In this document: positions 30,668 through 43,624 of the stretch, piece by piece
Position numbering within the stretch: the first letter of the stretch is position 1
Layout of the letters: each line of letters starts with the position of its first letter
DNA from: Lentzea tibetensis
Lineage (GTDB): Bacteria > Actinomycetota > Actinomycetes > Mycobacteriales > Pseudonocardiaceae
Assembly (NCBI RefSeq): GCF_007845675.1
Contig: NZ_VOBR01000026.1
Span: 62,001-126,000, forward strand
Direction of reading: 5' to 3'
DNA length: 64,000 nucleotides
Program-made: the position numbers and the translations under genes
The notes under the pieces: generated by a model
What the model saw: only the letters and a program-made list of their open reading frames with translations
What the model was told of the DNA's origin: nothing
Databases searched by the model: none

Positions 30668-30745
30668 CCTACTTCACCAATAGGCTTCCAGTAACCTGTT
30701 TCAGCAGGTCAACCGGCTTGTGCAGCAGAACCTAAGTCAGCAGAA
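30668..30745. other. Prophage-host attachment junction (attL or attR)
   Basis: ndk coding sequence is recognisable down to about 30745, reading EHDGNPF against the usual EHDGKPFF, and then stops. The stretch to the integrase start is phage-type sequence with an ACCTG-TTTCAG-CAGGT dyad at 30694-30709. Serine integrases act on about 50-bp sites next to their own gene, which fits. The exact core cannot be fixed without the other junction or an intact ndk. Confidence 0.75.
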
Positions 30746-30916
30746 AGGATTGCCGTCGTGCTCGGCGTAGTGCTGCTCGGCGGTCGCGCGGTCGACGGTG
30801 CGCAGCTCGAGCGCGGCCAGGGTCAGGCCCTTGCGCTCGATGCGGGCGATCACCTCACCGACCAGGCCACGGCTGACGCCATCGGGCTTGACCAGAACCA
30901 GGGTGCGCTCAGACAC
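30737..30916 (-). pseudogene. ndk: ndk N-terminal fragment, cut by the prophage
   Basis: From GTG 30916 (or GTG 30925, three bases after AAGGAG) the frame reads [21 protein letters not shown] to EHDGNPFC and stops. This is the first 58 or so residues of nucleoside diphosphate kinase, which is normally about 136. The catalytic His near residue 117 and the rest of the active site are missing. The enzyme balances NTP and dNTP pools. The remainder should lie beyond the left end of the prophage. Confidence 0.88.
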
Positions 30917-31185
30917 GACGGTCACGTACTCCTTCTTGCGGGGATAACGGAGGCCCCGTCGTTCCACGGGTATGCCGCACAGAGTAGCGATGGGCCTGAC
31001 CGGTCAGCGATGAACCCGGTCGTAGCTGCTCGGGACCGGAGATGGCTGTCAGGGTTCCGAAGGTGCGACGATCGGCTGCGTCGCGGCGGCAGAAGATTTC
31101 TCCGGGGCCGTGTCGATCCGCGGGTCGCTCGTTCGACCTGAGGGTGCGCGAGCCGAGAGGCGGCCCGCCGAACGAGGAGAACGCG

Positions 31186-31557
31186 ATGTCGAAGTACCTG
31201 CTGATCATGCGAGGCACCGACGAGTCGAACGCGGCCATGATGGCCAACATCGAGGAGATGATGGTCACGACCCGCCAGTTCATCGAGGAGACGGTCAAGG
31301 CCGGTGTTCTCCTCGCGGCGGAAGGGCTCGACGATCCCGGCAAGGGCGTCGTGGTCGACTTCAGCGGCGAGACCCCGGTGGTCACGGACGGGCCGTACGG
31401 CGAGACCAAGGAACTGTTCGGTGGCTTCTTCATGCTCGACGTCGCCTCGAAGCAGGAGGCGGTCGAGTGGGCCAAGCGGGTCCCGGCAGCCCCTGGGTCC
31501 AAGATCGAGGTCCGGCGGGTGCCGGAGAGCGACGAGGTCCCGCAGGTCGACGCGTGA
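31186..31557 (+). CDS. YCII/DGPF-domain protein
   Basis: 123 residues from ATG 31186, six bases after GAGGAG. MSKYLLIMRGTDES and VTDGPYGETKELFGGFF with the DGP motif define the DGPF branch of the YCII family. These small ferredoxin-like proteins are encoded next to ECF42 sigma factors, as here (44 bases downstream). The biochemical role is unknown; conserved linkage suggests a link to sigma factor function. Confidence 0.88.
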   Translation: MSKYLLIMRGTDESNAAMMANIEEMMVTTRQFIEETVKAGVLLAAEGLDDPGKGVVVDFSGETPVVTDGPYGETKELFGGFFMLDVASKQEAVEWAKRVPAAPGSKIEVRRVPESDEVPQVDA

Positions 31558-31600
31558 TCGTCGAGGACCGGGCCGGGCGCGAGAGCAACGGCCGGCTCTG

Positions 31601-32815
31601 ATGGACACGGCCGATGTCGAGGCCGTCTGGCGGATCGAGTCGGCGCGGATCGTCGCCGCGCTGACCCGGTTCACCGGCGACTTCGGGCTGGCTGAGGACG
31701 CGGCCCAGGAGGCGGTGGCCGAGGCGCTGGTGTCGTGGCCGCTCGCCTCTCCGGCGAATCCGTCCGGCTGGCTGATGGCCACGGCCCGGCGGCGGGCGAT
31801 CGACGCGATCCGCCGCCGGGCCGCACTCAAGGACCGCTACGCCCTGCTGGCGGCCGACCCCGCCGTCGACCAGGAAGTCGACCCCGACAGGATCGACGAC
31901 GACGTCCTGGCGCTGATGTTCGTCAGCTGCCACCCGGTGCTCTCCCGCGAGGCGCAGGTGGCGCTGACCCTGCGCGTCGTCGGCGGCCTCTCCAGCGAGG
32001 AGATCGCCCGCGCGTTCCTGGTGTCCGTGCCGACCGTGCAGGCCCGCATCACCAGGGGCAAGAAGACGATCGCGGCGGCCGGGGTGCCGTTCGAGCTGCC
32101 GCCGGCCGGCGAGCGCGGGGAACGGCTGGGCGGCGTGCTCAGCGTCCTCTACGTGATCTTCACCGAGGGGTCGACGGCCACGTCGGGCGACCGGCTGCTG
32201 CGCCCCGACGTCGCGTACGAGGCGATCAGGCTGGCCCGCACGCTGGCCGCGCTGCAGCCGGACGAGCCGGAGGTGCACGGCCTGCTCGCGTTGTGCGAGC
32301 TGACGGCCGCGCGCTTCCCGGCCAGGACCAGCCAGGACGGCACGCCGATCCTGCTCGAGGACCAGGACCGGCGGCTGTGGGACTTCTCGGCGATCCGCCG
32401 AGGGCTGGCCGCGCTGACCAGGGCGTCGACCCGCGGCCTCGGCCCCTACGGCCTGCAGGCCGCGATCGCCGCCGCCCACGCGTCAGCGCCTTCGGTCGAG
32501 GCGACCGACTGGGACCGGATCGTGCTGCTCTACGAGGCGCTCGGCCGGGTCGCGCCCTCGCCGGTGGTCGAGCTCAACCGGGCCGTTGCCGTGGCCATGG
32601 CCTCGGGTCCGGTGCAGGCCCTCGCGATCGTGGACGAGCTGATCGCCTCGGACCGGCTCGCCGGCTCGCATCTGGTTCCGACCGTGCGCGGGGAGCTGCT
32701 GGCCCGCCTCGGCAGGCGCCCGGAGGCGCGCGCCGAGCTGGAGTTGGCGGCCCGGCTGTGCACCAACCAGCGCGAACGATCAGTCCTGCTGCGCAAGGCG
32801 GCCGCGCTGAGCTGA
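31601..32815 (+). CDS. ECF42-type RNA polymerase sigma factor
   Basis: 404 residues from ATG 31601. The sigma2 region is near residues 10-75 (AEDAAQEAVAEAL, NPSGWLMATARRRAIDAIRR). The sigma4 region is near 115-165 (LTLRVVGGLSSEEIARAFLV). A large C-terminal extension of about 230 residues holds VLYVIFTEGS and helical TPR-like repeats, characteristic of ECF42. That extension replaces a conventional anti-sigma factor in this group. Paired with the DGPF gene upstream. Confidence 0.9.
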   Translation: MDTADVEAVWRIESARIVAALTRFTGDFGLAEDAAQEAVAEALVSWPLASPANPSGWLMATARRRAIDAIRRRAALKDRYALLAADPAVDQEVDPDRIDDDVLALMFVSCHPVLSREAQVALTLRVVGGLSSEEIARAFLVSVPTVQARITRGKKTIAAAGVPFELPPAGERGERLGGVLSVLYVIFTEGSTATSGDRLLRPDVAYEAIRLARTLAALQPDEPEVHGLLALCELTAARFPARTSQDGTPILLEDQDRRLWDFSAIRRGLAALTRASTRGLGPYGLQAAIAAAHASAPSVEATDWDRIVLLYEALGRVAPSPVVELNRAVAVAMASGPVQALAIVDELIASDRLAGSHLVPTVRGELLARLGRRPEARAELELAARLCTNQRERSVLLRKAAALS

Positions 32816-32917
32816 CTTCGCCAGTTCGGCCGCGCGAAAACTGCGTGCAACCGTCCCTGCGGCCAACCGCATGGAGAGGGGTGAGGGCGTCACCGGACGT
32901 CCCCGAGAGGAGCAGCA

Positions 32918-33289
32918 GTGCGCAAGCGTCTCGCAGTGGCCGCCGGAGCCGTCGTGGTGGGTGGGCTGATCGCCGCCGTCGTACCCGCCTTCGCGGGCGG
33001 AGGCGACCCGGCACCAGCACCGCCGACCACCTCCGCGCCCCCGGCGCCGAACACGACCGCACCGGGCGAGCCTTCGTCGTCGGTCCCGCCTCGCCCGAAC
33101 ACGACCGCGCCGGGTGAGCCTTCGTCGTCGGCACCGGCAACGGCGCCTTCGACGCCGGTCCCGACGCAGGACCCCTCGACGAAACCAAGCGTGCCGGCGA
33201 CGGCCCCGGAGACGACACCGCCGATCCCCAACACGCCTCCGTATCCTCCGACCTCGTACCCGGCACCGGCGCCGCCGACCACGAAGTAA
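32918..33289 (+). CDS. Secreted Pro/Thr/Ser-rich protein
   Basis: 123 residues from GTG 32918 with GAGAGGAG upstream. A signal peptide (RKRLAVAAGAVVVGGLIAAVVPAFA) is followed by about 95 residues of Pro, Thr, Ser and Ala, with two copies of PNTTAPGEPSSS. It has no catalytic domain and is probably an extended wall or surface protein. It precedes the sigma factor gene by 20 bases, and its repeats resemble the tail of the anti-sigma candidate at 33823. Confidence 0.65.
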   Translation: MRKRLAVAAGAVVVGGLIAAVVPAFAGGGDPAPAPPTTSAPPAPNTTAPGEPSSSVPPRPNTTAPGEPSSSAPATAPSTPVPTQDPSTKPSVPATAPETTPPIPNTPPYPPTSYPAPAPPTTK

Positions 33290-33308
33290 TCGGAGAGACC
33301 TTTCCCGC

Positions 33309-33821
33309 GTGACCGACCTGACCTGGAACGCCGAGTTCACCGACCACTTCGACCGGTGCGCCGACTCGATGCGCTTCACCGCGTTCTTGTTGTGCGGCAA
33401 CTGGCACGAGGCGGAGGACGTGGTGCAGGCGGCGTTCCTGAAGCTGTACCTCGCCGGGCCGAAGCTGGCCCGGCGAGACGGCCTCGGCGCCTACCTGCGC
33501 CAGATCGTGGTGCGCACGTTCCTCGCCGAACGCCGGAAAGTCCGCTGGCGCAGGGAGAAGCTGACCGACGACCTGCCCGAGGTGCCGGACGGTCACGCGT
33601 TCAGCGAGGAGCGGCTGGTCGTGTGGCAGGCACTGAGCGGCGTGCCAGCGAAGCAGCGTGCGGTGCTCGTGCTGCGGTACTGGAACGATCTGAGCGTCGA
33701 GGAGACCGCGCAGGCGCTCGGGTGCTCGACGGGCAACGTGAAGAGCCAGGCCAGCCGCGGTCTCGCGGCGTTGCGACGCAAGCTGGGACCGGAGTTCGGC
33801 GAGCTGCGGATGGAGGTGTGA
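33309..33821 (+). CDS. SigE-family ECF sigma factor
   Basis: 170 residues from GTG 33309. Sigma2: MRFTAFLLCGNWHEAEDVVQAAF. Sigma4: LPAKQRAVLVLRYWNDL-type segment with VEETAQALGCSTGNVKSQ as the DNA-recognition helix. Length and motifs match the actinobacterial SigE-type group. One base separates it from the membrane protein gene that follows, a usual anti-sigma arrangement. Confidence 0.87.
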   Translation: MTDLTWNAEFTDHFDRCADSMRFTAFLLCGNWHEAEDVVQAAFLKLYLAGPKLARRDGLGAYLRQIVVRTFLAERRKVRWRREKLTDDLPEVPDGHAFSEERLVVWQALSGVPAKQRAVLVLRYWNDLSVEETAQALGCSTGNVKSQASRGLAALRRKLGPEFGELRMEV

Positions 33822-33822
33822 C

Positions 33823-34215
33823 GTGGTGCGCGAGGACGACCTGAGGGCGACGTTCGACGCCCTGCACGCCAAGGGGACGCCCGCCCGTCCCTTCGAGGCC
33901 GCCGACATCATCCGCGAGGGCGGCCGGCAACGCCGTGCTCACCGCACCTGGGCGGTCATCGGCACGGGTCTCGCCACCGCGGCCGCCGTGGTCGCGGCGC
34001 TGTTGCTGCTCCCCAGCGCACCCGCCCCCGAGCCGGTGCTGCCCGCGGACCCGCCCACGCCCTCGTCCTCGTTCACGGTGCCGCCCACGCCCACGGCGCC
34101 CCCTGCGCCCAACTCGTCCCAGGTCGTGCCGTCCGGCACGCCACCGGGCAGCCACCCGGCGCCGAACACGACCGCTCCGCAGCAGCCGCCGACGAGCATC
34201 CCCGCGACGTTCTGA
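33823..34215 (+). CDS. Single-pass membrane protein, putative anti-sigma factor
   Basis: 130 residues from GTG 33823. An N-terminal cytoplasmic part of about 40 residues (LRATFDALHAKGTP) is followed by one transmembrane helix (WAVIGTGLATAAAVVAALLLL). Outside lies a Pro/Thr/Ser-rich region with HPAPNTTAP, like the secreted protein at 32918. Position right after the sigma gene suggests it holds the sigma factor at the membrane; it lacks a zinc-binding anti-sigma motif. Confidence 0.62.
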   Translation: MVREDDLRATFDALHAKGTPARPFEAADIIREGGRQRRAHRTWAVIGTGLATAAAVVAALLLLPSAPAPEPVLPADPPTPSSSFTVPPTPTAPPAPNSSQVVPSGTPPGSHPAPNTTAPQQPPTSIPATF

Positions 34216-34707
34216 TCAGGTCCAGAACGTGTCGTGGCGGAGGTAGAACTCCATCATCTCCTCGTCGGACGGCTTGCGGCCGGTGGCGCCGATCTCGGCG
34301 AGGCCTTCGAAGTAGCCCTCACGGGGTGCACCCGGCGTGAAGAGGATGAGCATCGACACCGGCTCGCCGGACTCGTTGCGGAACGCGTGGATCCCGCCTT
34401 CCGGAACGAACAGGAAGTCGCCCGCTTTGCCGTCGATCCACTTGGTCCCGTTGTAGAGGCGCATGGTCCCGGAGATCACGAAGAACGACTCGGTGATCGA
34501 CCGGTGGAAGTGCGGTTTCGGACCGGTCGGCTGCGGACCGGTGTCCCAGCGGTACAGACCGAAGTGGCCGTTCGTCGACTTTCCCGTCGCCAGGTAGTGG
34601 GTTTCGACGCCGGAGACGGTGCGGAGCTCCGGTTCGTGGTGCACCGGCCGGAAGGTCGCGGTGACCTCGCCACCGTCGCCGAGGTACACGGGTTCCGGAT
34701 AGGACAT
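34216..34707 (-). CDS. Cupin-domain protein
   Basis: 163 residues from ATG 34707, with AGGGGGA upstream. Cupin motif 1 is visible as PHFHRSITESFFVISG and motif 2 as GDFLFVPEGGIHAFRN, giving the His/Glu/His metal ligands. The single small beta-barrel fits an enzyme or a sensor of a small molecule; the substrate is unknown. It is divergent from the membrane protein gene at 34733 and shares its promoter region. Confidence 0.8.
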   Translation of the reverse strand: MSYPEPVYLGDGGEVTATFRPVHHEPELRTVSGVETHYLATGKSTNGHFGLYRWDTGPQPTGPKPHFHRSITESFFVISGTMRLYNGTKWIDGKAGDFLFVPEGGIHAFRNESGEPVSMLILFTPGAPREGYFEGLAEIGATGRKPSDEEMMEFYLRHDTFWT

Positions 34708-34732
34708 GGTTCCCCCTGCCATAGTTCTGCCC

Positions 34733-35374
34733 GTGAGCAACGAGCATGCCCCAACGCACGCCGGTTCCGCACTGACCGTCGCGGCTGTCCTCTTCGTGCT
34801 CCTGCGCCTGCTCGCGGTGGCGCACTACGACTGGCACGTCGCGTTCGCGTTGCTGCACACGCTGGAGCTGGACGACGCCCCCGGCCTGTTCCTCGGCACG
34901 TTCATGGCGGACTCGCGGATCAGCAGCGCGCTGCTGATGATCCTCACGCCGCTCACGCTGTTCTTCTACTTCAACACCCGCAACGATCCCGGCCGTGCCC
35001 GCGCGGGCACCCTGCTGGCGCTCGTGGTGCTGCTCGCGATGATCGTGTCGCACACGCTGACCTACCACCGCTGGTGGGTTCCGGTCGGCGCGATCGGGCT
35101 CGGGGCCGTGTTGTTGTTCGTCAAACGCGCACCCGTGCGGTTCGTGCTGCGCTGGTTCACCTGGCTGATCGCGGGCGCGGCACTGGTCGTGGCCGCGGTC
35201 GTCGCGACGCCGTGGGTGCCGTTGGAGCGCATCGAGATCTCCGACGGCACCGGCGAGTACTACGTGATGGAGACCAGCCCCGGCTTCCTGAAGGTCCTCG
35301 ACGCGCGGGATCACGAGTTCAGGATCCTGCGCGCCGAGGACGTCCGTTCACGGACGGAGCTCGCCGACCACTAG
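34733..35374 (+). CDS. Multi-pass membrane protein
   Basis: 213 residues from GTG 34733. About five hydrophobic helices occupy residues 10-165 and a soluble C-terminal tail of 45 residues follows (PLERIEISDGTGEYYVM). Not recognised. No ribosome-binding site is clear, so it may be leaderless. Its end overlaps the end of the convergent MFS gene by four bases. Confidence 0.6.
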   Translation: MSNEHAPTHAGSALTVAAVLFVLLRLLAVAHYDWHVAFALLHTLELDDAPGLFLGTFMADSRISSALLMILTPLTLFFYFNTRNDPGRARAGTLLALVVLLAMIVSHTLTYHRWWVPVGAIGLGAVLLFVKRAPVRFVLRWFTWLIAGAALVVAAVVATPWVPLERIEISDGTGEYYVMETSPGFLKVLDARDHEFRILRAEDVRSRTELADH

Positions 35375-36804
35375 TGCACGAGCACCGGCTGGGGGTCGTC
35401 GGCCCGCACCTCGACCGGGCGGATGACCGTGACGGCCAGCACCAGTGCGATCGCGACCAGCGCCGAGCTGATCCAGAACGCCAGGTGGAAGCCGGACAGC
35501 AGCGCCTCCGCCGTCGGGACGCCCGCCGCGACCTGCGACACCGTGCGCGACGTCGACGTCGTCACCAGCACCGCGAGGCCCAGCGCGCCACCCACCTGCG
35601 CGGTGGTCTGCGCCAGGCCGCCGGCGAGACCGGCGTCGTCCGCCGTCGCGCCGGACATGACCAGCGTCATCAGCGCCGGGAAGCACAGGCCCATGCCGAC
35701 GCCGAGCAGCAGCATCACCGGCAGCAGGTTCACCAGGTAGGTGCCGTCGACCGGCGCCTGGGTGAACCACAGCAACCCGGCCAGCGCGAGCAGCATGCCG
35801 GTGACCAGCATGTTGCGCTCGCCGAACCGCGTGTTCAGCTTGGCCGCGAGGCTGAACGAGAACGCACCGATCGTCACCGCGACCGGCAGGAACGCGAGGC
35901 CGATCTGCAGTGCGTCGTACTGCAGCACCTTCTGCATGTAGAGCGTGCCGAGGAAGAACATGCCGAACATGCCCGCGACCATCAGGATCTGCACGATGTT
36001 CGAGCCGGTCACGTTGCGGGACTTGAAGACCCGCAACGGGAGCAGCGGCTTGGCCGCCTTGCGCTGCCGCACGACGAACGCCACGAGCAGCGCGACGGCG
36101 ACCGCGCCGAGTCCCAGCGTGTGCGCGGAGACCCAGCCGTGCTCCTCCGCCTTGACGATCGTGTAGACGCCGAGCATCACCGACGACACGATCAGGCCGG
36201 CGCCGAGCACGTCCGCGCCTTCGGTGAGGCCGAGTCCGTCGCTGTCGGGCACGAGCTTGATGGCGGCGATCACCGCGACCACGCCGATCGGGACGTTCAC
36301 GAAGAAGATCCAGTGCCAGCTGATCGCCTGCGTCAGCACGCCACCGAGCAGCAGTCCGATCGACGCGCCCGCGGCGGCGACGAAGCTGAAGATGCCGATC
36401 GCCCTGCGCTGTTCCTCCTGCTTCGGGAACATCGTGAAGATCATGCCCAGGGTCACGGCGGTCGACATCGCGCCACCGGCGCCCTGGATGAACCGTGACG
36501 CGATGAGCATCGCGGGACTGAACGAGATGCCGCACAGCAGTGAGGCCAGCGTGAACACCGTGAGACCGATCAGGAACACGCGCTTGTGCCCGATCAGGTC
36601 GCCGAGCCGCCCGGCGAGCAGCAGCAGGCCGCCGTACGCGATCAGGTACGCGTTCACGACCCAGGCCAGACCGGCCGGCGTGAACTCGAGGTCGGTCTGG
36701 ATCGCGGGCAGCGCCACGTTCACGATCGTCTGGTCCAAGACGATCATCAACATTCCCGCGCACAGCACGACCAGCGCGTACCAGCGCGAGTCGATCTTCG
36801 TCAT
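35371..36804 (-). CDS. MFS multidrug exporter, DHA2 (EmrB/QacA) type
   Basis: 477 residues from ATG 36804. About 14 transmembrane helices. The DHA2 signatures are present: LDQTIVNVALPAIQTDL in helix 1, and GRLGDLIGHKRVFLIG between helices 2 and 3. It would export drugs using the proton gradient. A MarR-type regulator is encoded just upstream on the same strand, and a dyad (36848-36871) lies in the gap between them. Confidence 0.9.
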   Translation of the reverse strand: MTKIDSRWYALVVLCAGMLMIVLDQTIVNVALPAIQTDLEFTPAGLAWVVNAYLIAYGGLLLLAGRLGDLIGHKRVFLIGLTVFTLASLLCGISFSPAMLIASRFIQGAGGAMSTAVTLGMIFTMFPKQEEQRRAIGIFSFVAAAGASIGLLLGGVLTQAISWHWIFFVNVPIGVVAVIAAIKLVPDSDGLGLTEGADVLGAGLIVSSVMLGVYTIVKAEEHGWVSAHTLGLGAVAVALLVAFVVRQRKAAKPLLPLRVFKSRNVTGSNIVQILMVAGMFGMFFLGTLYMQKVLQYDALQIGLAFLPVAVTIGAFSFSLAAKLNTRFGERNMLVTGMLLALAGLLWFTQAPVDGTYLVNLLPVMLLLGVGMGLCFPALMTLVMSGATADDAGLAGGLAQTTAQVGGALGLAVLVTTSTSRTVSQVAAGVPTAEALLSGFHLAFWISSALVAIALVLAVTVIRPVEVRADDPQPVLVH

Positions 36805-36847
36805 CGGTCCCCCATGGTCGTGGTCGAGTACCAAGTGAGACCGTAGC

Positions 36848-36871
36848 AGATAGTTTTGTACGAGACTATCT
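36848..36871. promoter_or_regulatory. MarR-type operator ahead of the MFS gene
   Basis: AGATAGT and ACTATCT flank ten bases, giving TAGT-N10-ACTA at the core with GTACGA inside. The same core, with CTACGA inside, recurs ahead of the MarR gene at 37374-37391. Confidence 0.7.
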
Positions 36872-36872
36872 A

Positions 36873-37355
36873 TTAACCAACCGCTTGCCGAAGTGCCCTC
36901 CGCCTCGGCGGGCGGTCGCACTCGACGGGCTCGCCCAAACGACCTTCGATCAGCCTGGTCAACGCACCGAGCAGTCCCTCTCGCTCCCCCTCGGGCAGCG
37001 AACCCAGTACGTCCTCGTAGACGTCGGCCACAACGCGATCAGCTCGCGCCAGCAGCTCCCGACCGGCTTCGGTGACCTCGATGATCCGCGCGCGCCGGTC
37101 CGTCGGCGACAACTTCCGCTCGGCCAGGCCGGCCTTTTCGAGCGCGTCCATGGTCACGACCATGGTCGTCTTGTCCATGTTGGAGAGCTCGGCGAGCTCG
37201 GTCTGCGTCCGACCGGCGTCCACCGCGCTCGACAGTACGCATCGCCCTCGCGGAGTCATACCGATTTCCGCGAGCTTGGCTGTCAGCTCTGTCTCCAGCA
37301 CGTAGGCGGCCTGATGCAGCAGCATCATGAGGTCGGTGCACTTCGGCGTGCTCAT
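36873..37355 (-). CDS. MarR-family regulator
   Basis: 160 residues from ATG 37355 (a GTG three codons earlier is possible). The winged helix is visible: GMTPRGRCVLSSAVDAG, TQTELAELSNMDKTTMVVTMDALEKAGLAER, then the wing RKLSPTDRRARIIEVT. It probably represses itself and the downstream exporter and is released by a ligand of the exporter. The two matching dyads support this. Confidence 0.9.
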   Translation of the reverse strand: MSTPKCTDLMMLLHQAAYVLETELTAKLAEIGMTPRGRCVLSSAVDAGRTQTELAELSNMDKTTMVVTMDALEKAGLAERKLSPTDRRARIIEVTEAGRELLARADRVVADVYEDVLGSLPEGEREGLLGALTRLIEGRLGEPVECDRPPRRRALRQAVG

Positions 37356-37373
37356 GACGGCCACTGTACCGAT

Positions 37374-37391
37374 TAGTCCGCTACGAAACTA
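37374..37391. promoter_or_regulatory. MarR-type operator ahead of the marR-like gene
   Basis: TAGT-CCGCTACGAA-ACTA, matching the operator at 36848 in half-sites, spacing and the central TACGA. It lies about 20 bases upstream of the regulator start, so autoregulation is expected. Confidence 0.65.
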
Positions 37392-37420
37392 TTTGTAAAC
37401 GGAACGATCAGCCCGTTGGA

Positions 37421-37837
37421 CTACGGAACGATCAGCTCGACCGTGGGGAAGTAGGTGCGGTAGCGAGCATCGTCCCTGGTCAGCAGGCGCAGCTTCATCG
37501 TGGCCGCGTGCGCCCCGATGAAGAAGTCCGGCAGTGGTGACGTCCGCACGCCACCACGTCGGCGGTACTCGACGTGGCACTTGCCCGCGAGGAACGCCAC
37601 CGACCACGAGAACGGCGACCGCACGAAGCCGACGTCCTCCAGCAGCTCGTCGAACTCCTCGATCGAGGCGTACCGCACCGAGGCCTCCGCGTAGATGATC
37701 TGGTTGATCACCAGCGGGCCCTCGTCCGCGGCCGCCGCGAGCGCCGCCGCCGACCTGCTGAACCACTTCTCGTCCTGAGTGACCACGTCGAGCAGCACGC
37801 ACGTGTCGACCAGCGTGCCGGCGACGCGCTCATTCAC
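37421..37837 (-). CDS. vapC: VapC-type PIN-domain toxin
   Basis: 138 residues from ATG 37837, overlapping the antitoxin stop by eight bases. The PIN motifs are LVDTCVLLD (Asp11), YAEAS (Glu51), PDFFIGAHA (Asp104) and LLTRDDARYRTYFP near the end, all needed for metal-dependent RNA cleavage. Full length, intact. Partner is the AbrB-type antitoxin upstream. Confidence 0.88.
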   Translation of the reverse strand: MNERVAGTLVDTCVLLDVVTQDEKWFSRSAAALAAAADEGPLVINQIIYAEASVRYASIEEFDELLEDVGFVRSPFSWSVAFLAGKCHVEYRRRGGVRTSPLPDFFIGAHAATMKLRLLTRDDARYRTYFPTVELIVP

Positions 37838-38072
37838 CGCGCATCAACGCCATGATCTCGTCCGTGCTCAGCTCCAGGTTCGCCGATCCGGAGCCGCGCA
37901 GCCGCTCCACGACCCGCCTGCCGTGGGTCATGGCGCTGGGTTCGATCTTCACGAGGTGAGCGGTGTGCGTGACGACGTCGAAGTGGAACTGCACCTCGTC
38001 ACCAGGGCGGATGCCCATCTGCTCCCGCACCTCGATCGGGATCGTCACCTGCCCTTTCGTCGTCACTCTCAC
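37830..38072 (-). CDS. vapB: AbrB/SpoVT-type antitoxin (VapB-like)
   Basis: 80 residues from GTG 38072. The swapped-hairpin DNA-binding domain starts VRVTTKGQVTIPIEVREQM. The C-terminal part (ELSTDEIMALMRGE) would occupy the toxin active site. A TTG further up would add 12 residues but runs through the dyad at 38077-38104, so the shorter form is chosen. The pair lies directly after the pullulanase gene on the same strand. Confidence 0.87.
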   Translation of the reverse strand: MRVTTKGQVTIPIEVREQMGIRPGDEVQFHFDVVTHTAHLVKIEPSAMTHGRRVVERLRGSGSANLELSTDEIMALMRGE

Positions 38073-38076
38073 GCCG

Positions 38077-38104
38077 GTAAGAGTAAGGCAGGTATTACTC
38101 TTAC
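38077..38104. promoter_or_regulatory. Toxin-antitoxin operator
   Basis: Ten-base arms GTAAGAGTAA and TTACTCTTAC separated by eight bases, ending four bases before the antitoxin start. Each arm also contains a shorter repeat of the TAAGAGTAA type. This is the expected site for VapB/VapBC autoregulation. Confidence 0.7.
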
Positions 38105-43540
<5,436 letters not shown>

Positions 43541-43555
43541 CGCGACCTCCTTGTC

Positions 43556-43575
43556 GCAACTTCTTGCAGAGTTGC
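43556..43575. promoter_or_regulatory. MalR-like operator upstream of the pullulanase gene
   Basis: GCAACT-N8-AGTTGC dyad whose centre contains CTTGCAG, the heptamer known from maltose and amylase promoters of Streptomyces. It lies 16 bases ahead of the gene start, so control by a MalR-type repressor is likely. Confidence 0.55.
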
Positions 43576-43624
43576 TGCACGAAACCACGAGATCGGAGGC
43601 CCAACAAGAGTCAGACGACTGCAA

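Larger units (their letters stand above)
1..30745. mobile_element. Siphovirus prophage, right-hand part, integrated in ndk
   Basis: A full late module (terminase, portal, capsid, tail, lysis) is followed by a large serine integrase and then by host ndk cut after about 58 codons. The left attachment site is not in the window. No tail-fibre-type gene lies between the tail proteins and the endolysin, so the 735-residue tail protein may carry receptor binding. Late genes run on the plus strand; five minus-strand loci interrupt them. The right boundary is placed at the point where ndk similarity stops. Whether the phage is still inducible cannot be told from this half. Confidence 0.93.

Noticed and set aside
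30668-30745. A tRNA-type attachment site
   Set aside because: No tRNA is visible at the junction; the interrupted gene is clearly ndk and the integrase is a serine, not tyrosine, recombinase.
30996-31007. 12-bp perfect palindrome CTGACCGGTCAG between ndk and the YCII gene
   Set aside because: Short GC-rich palindromes are common; no second copy and no fixed relation to a promoter was found.
34234-36498. 754-codon plus-strand frame over the cupin and MFS genes
   Set aside because: Runs across three real genes on both strands and has no recognisable domain.
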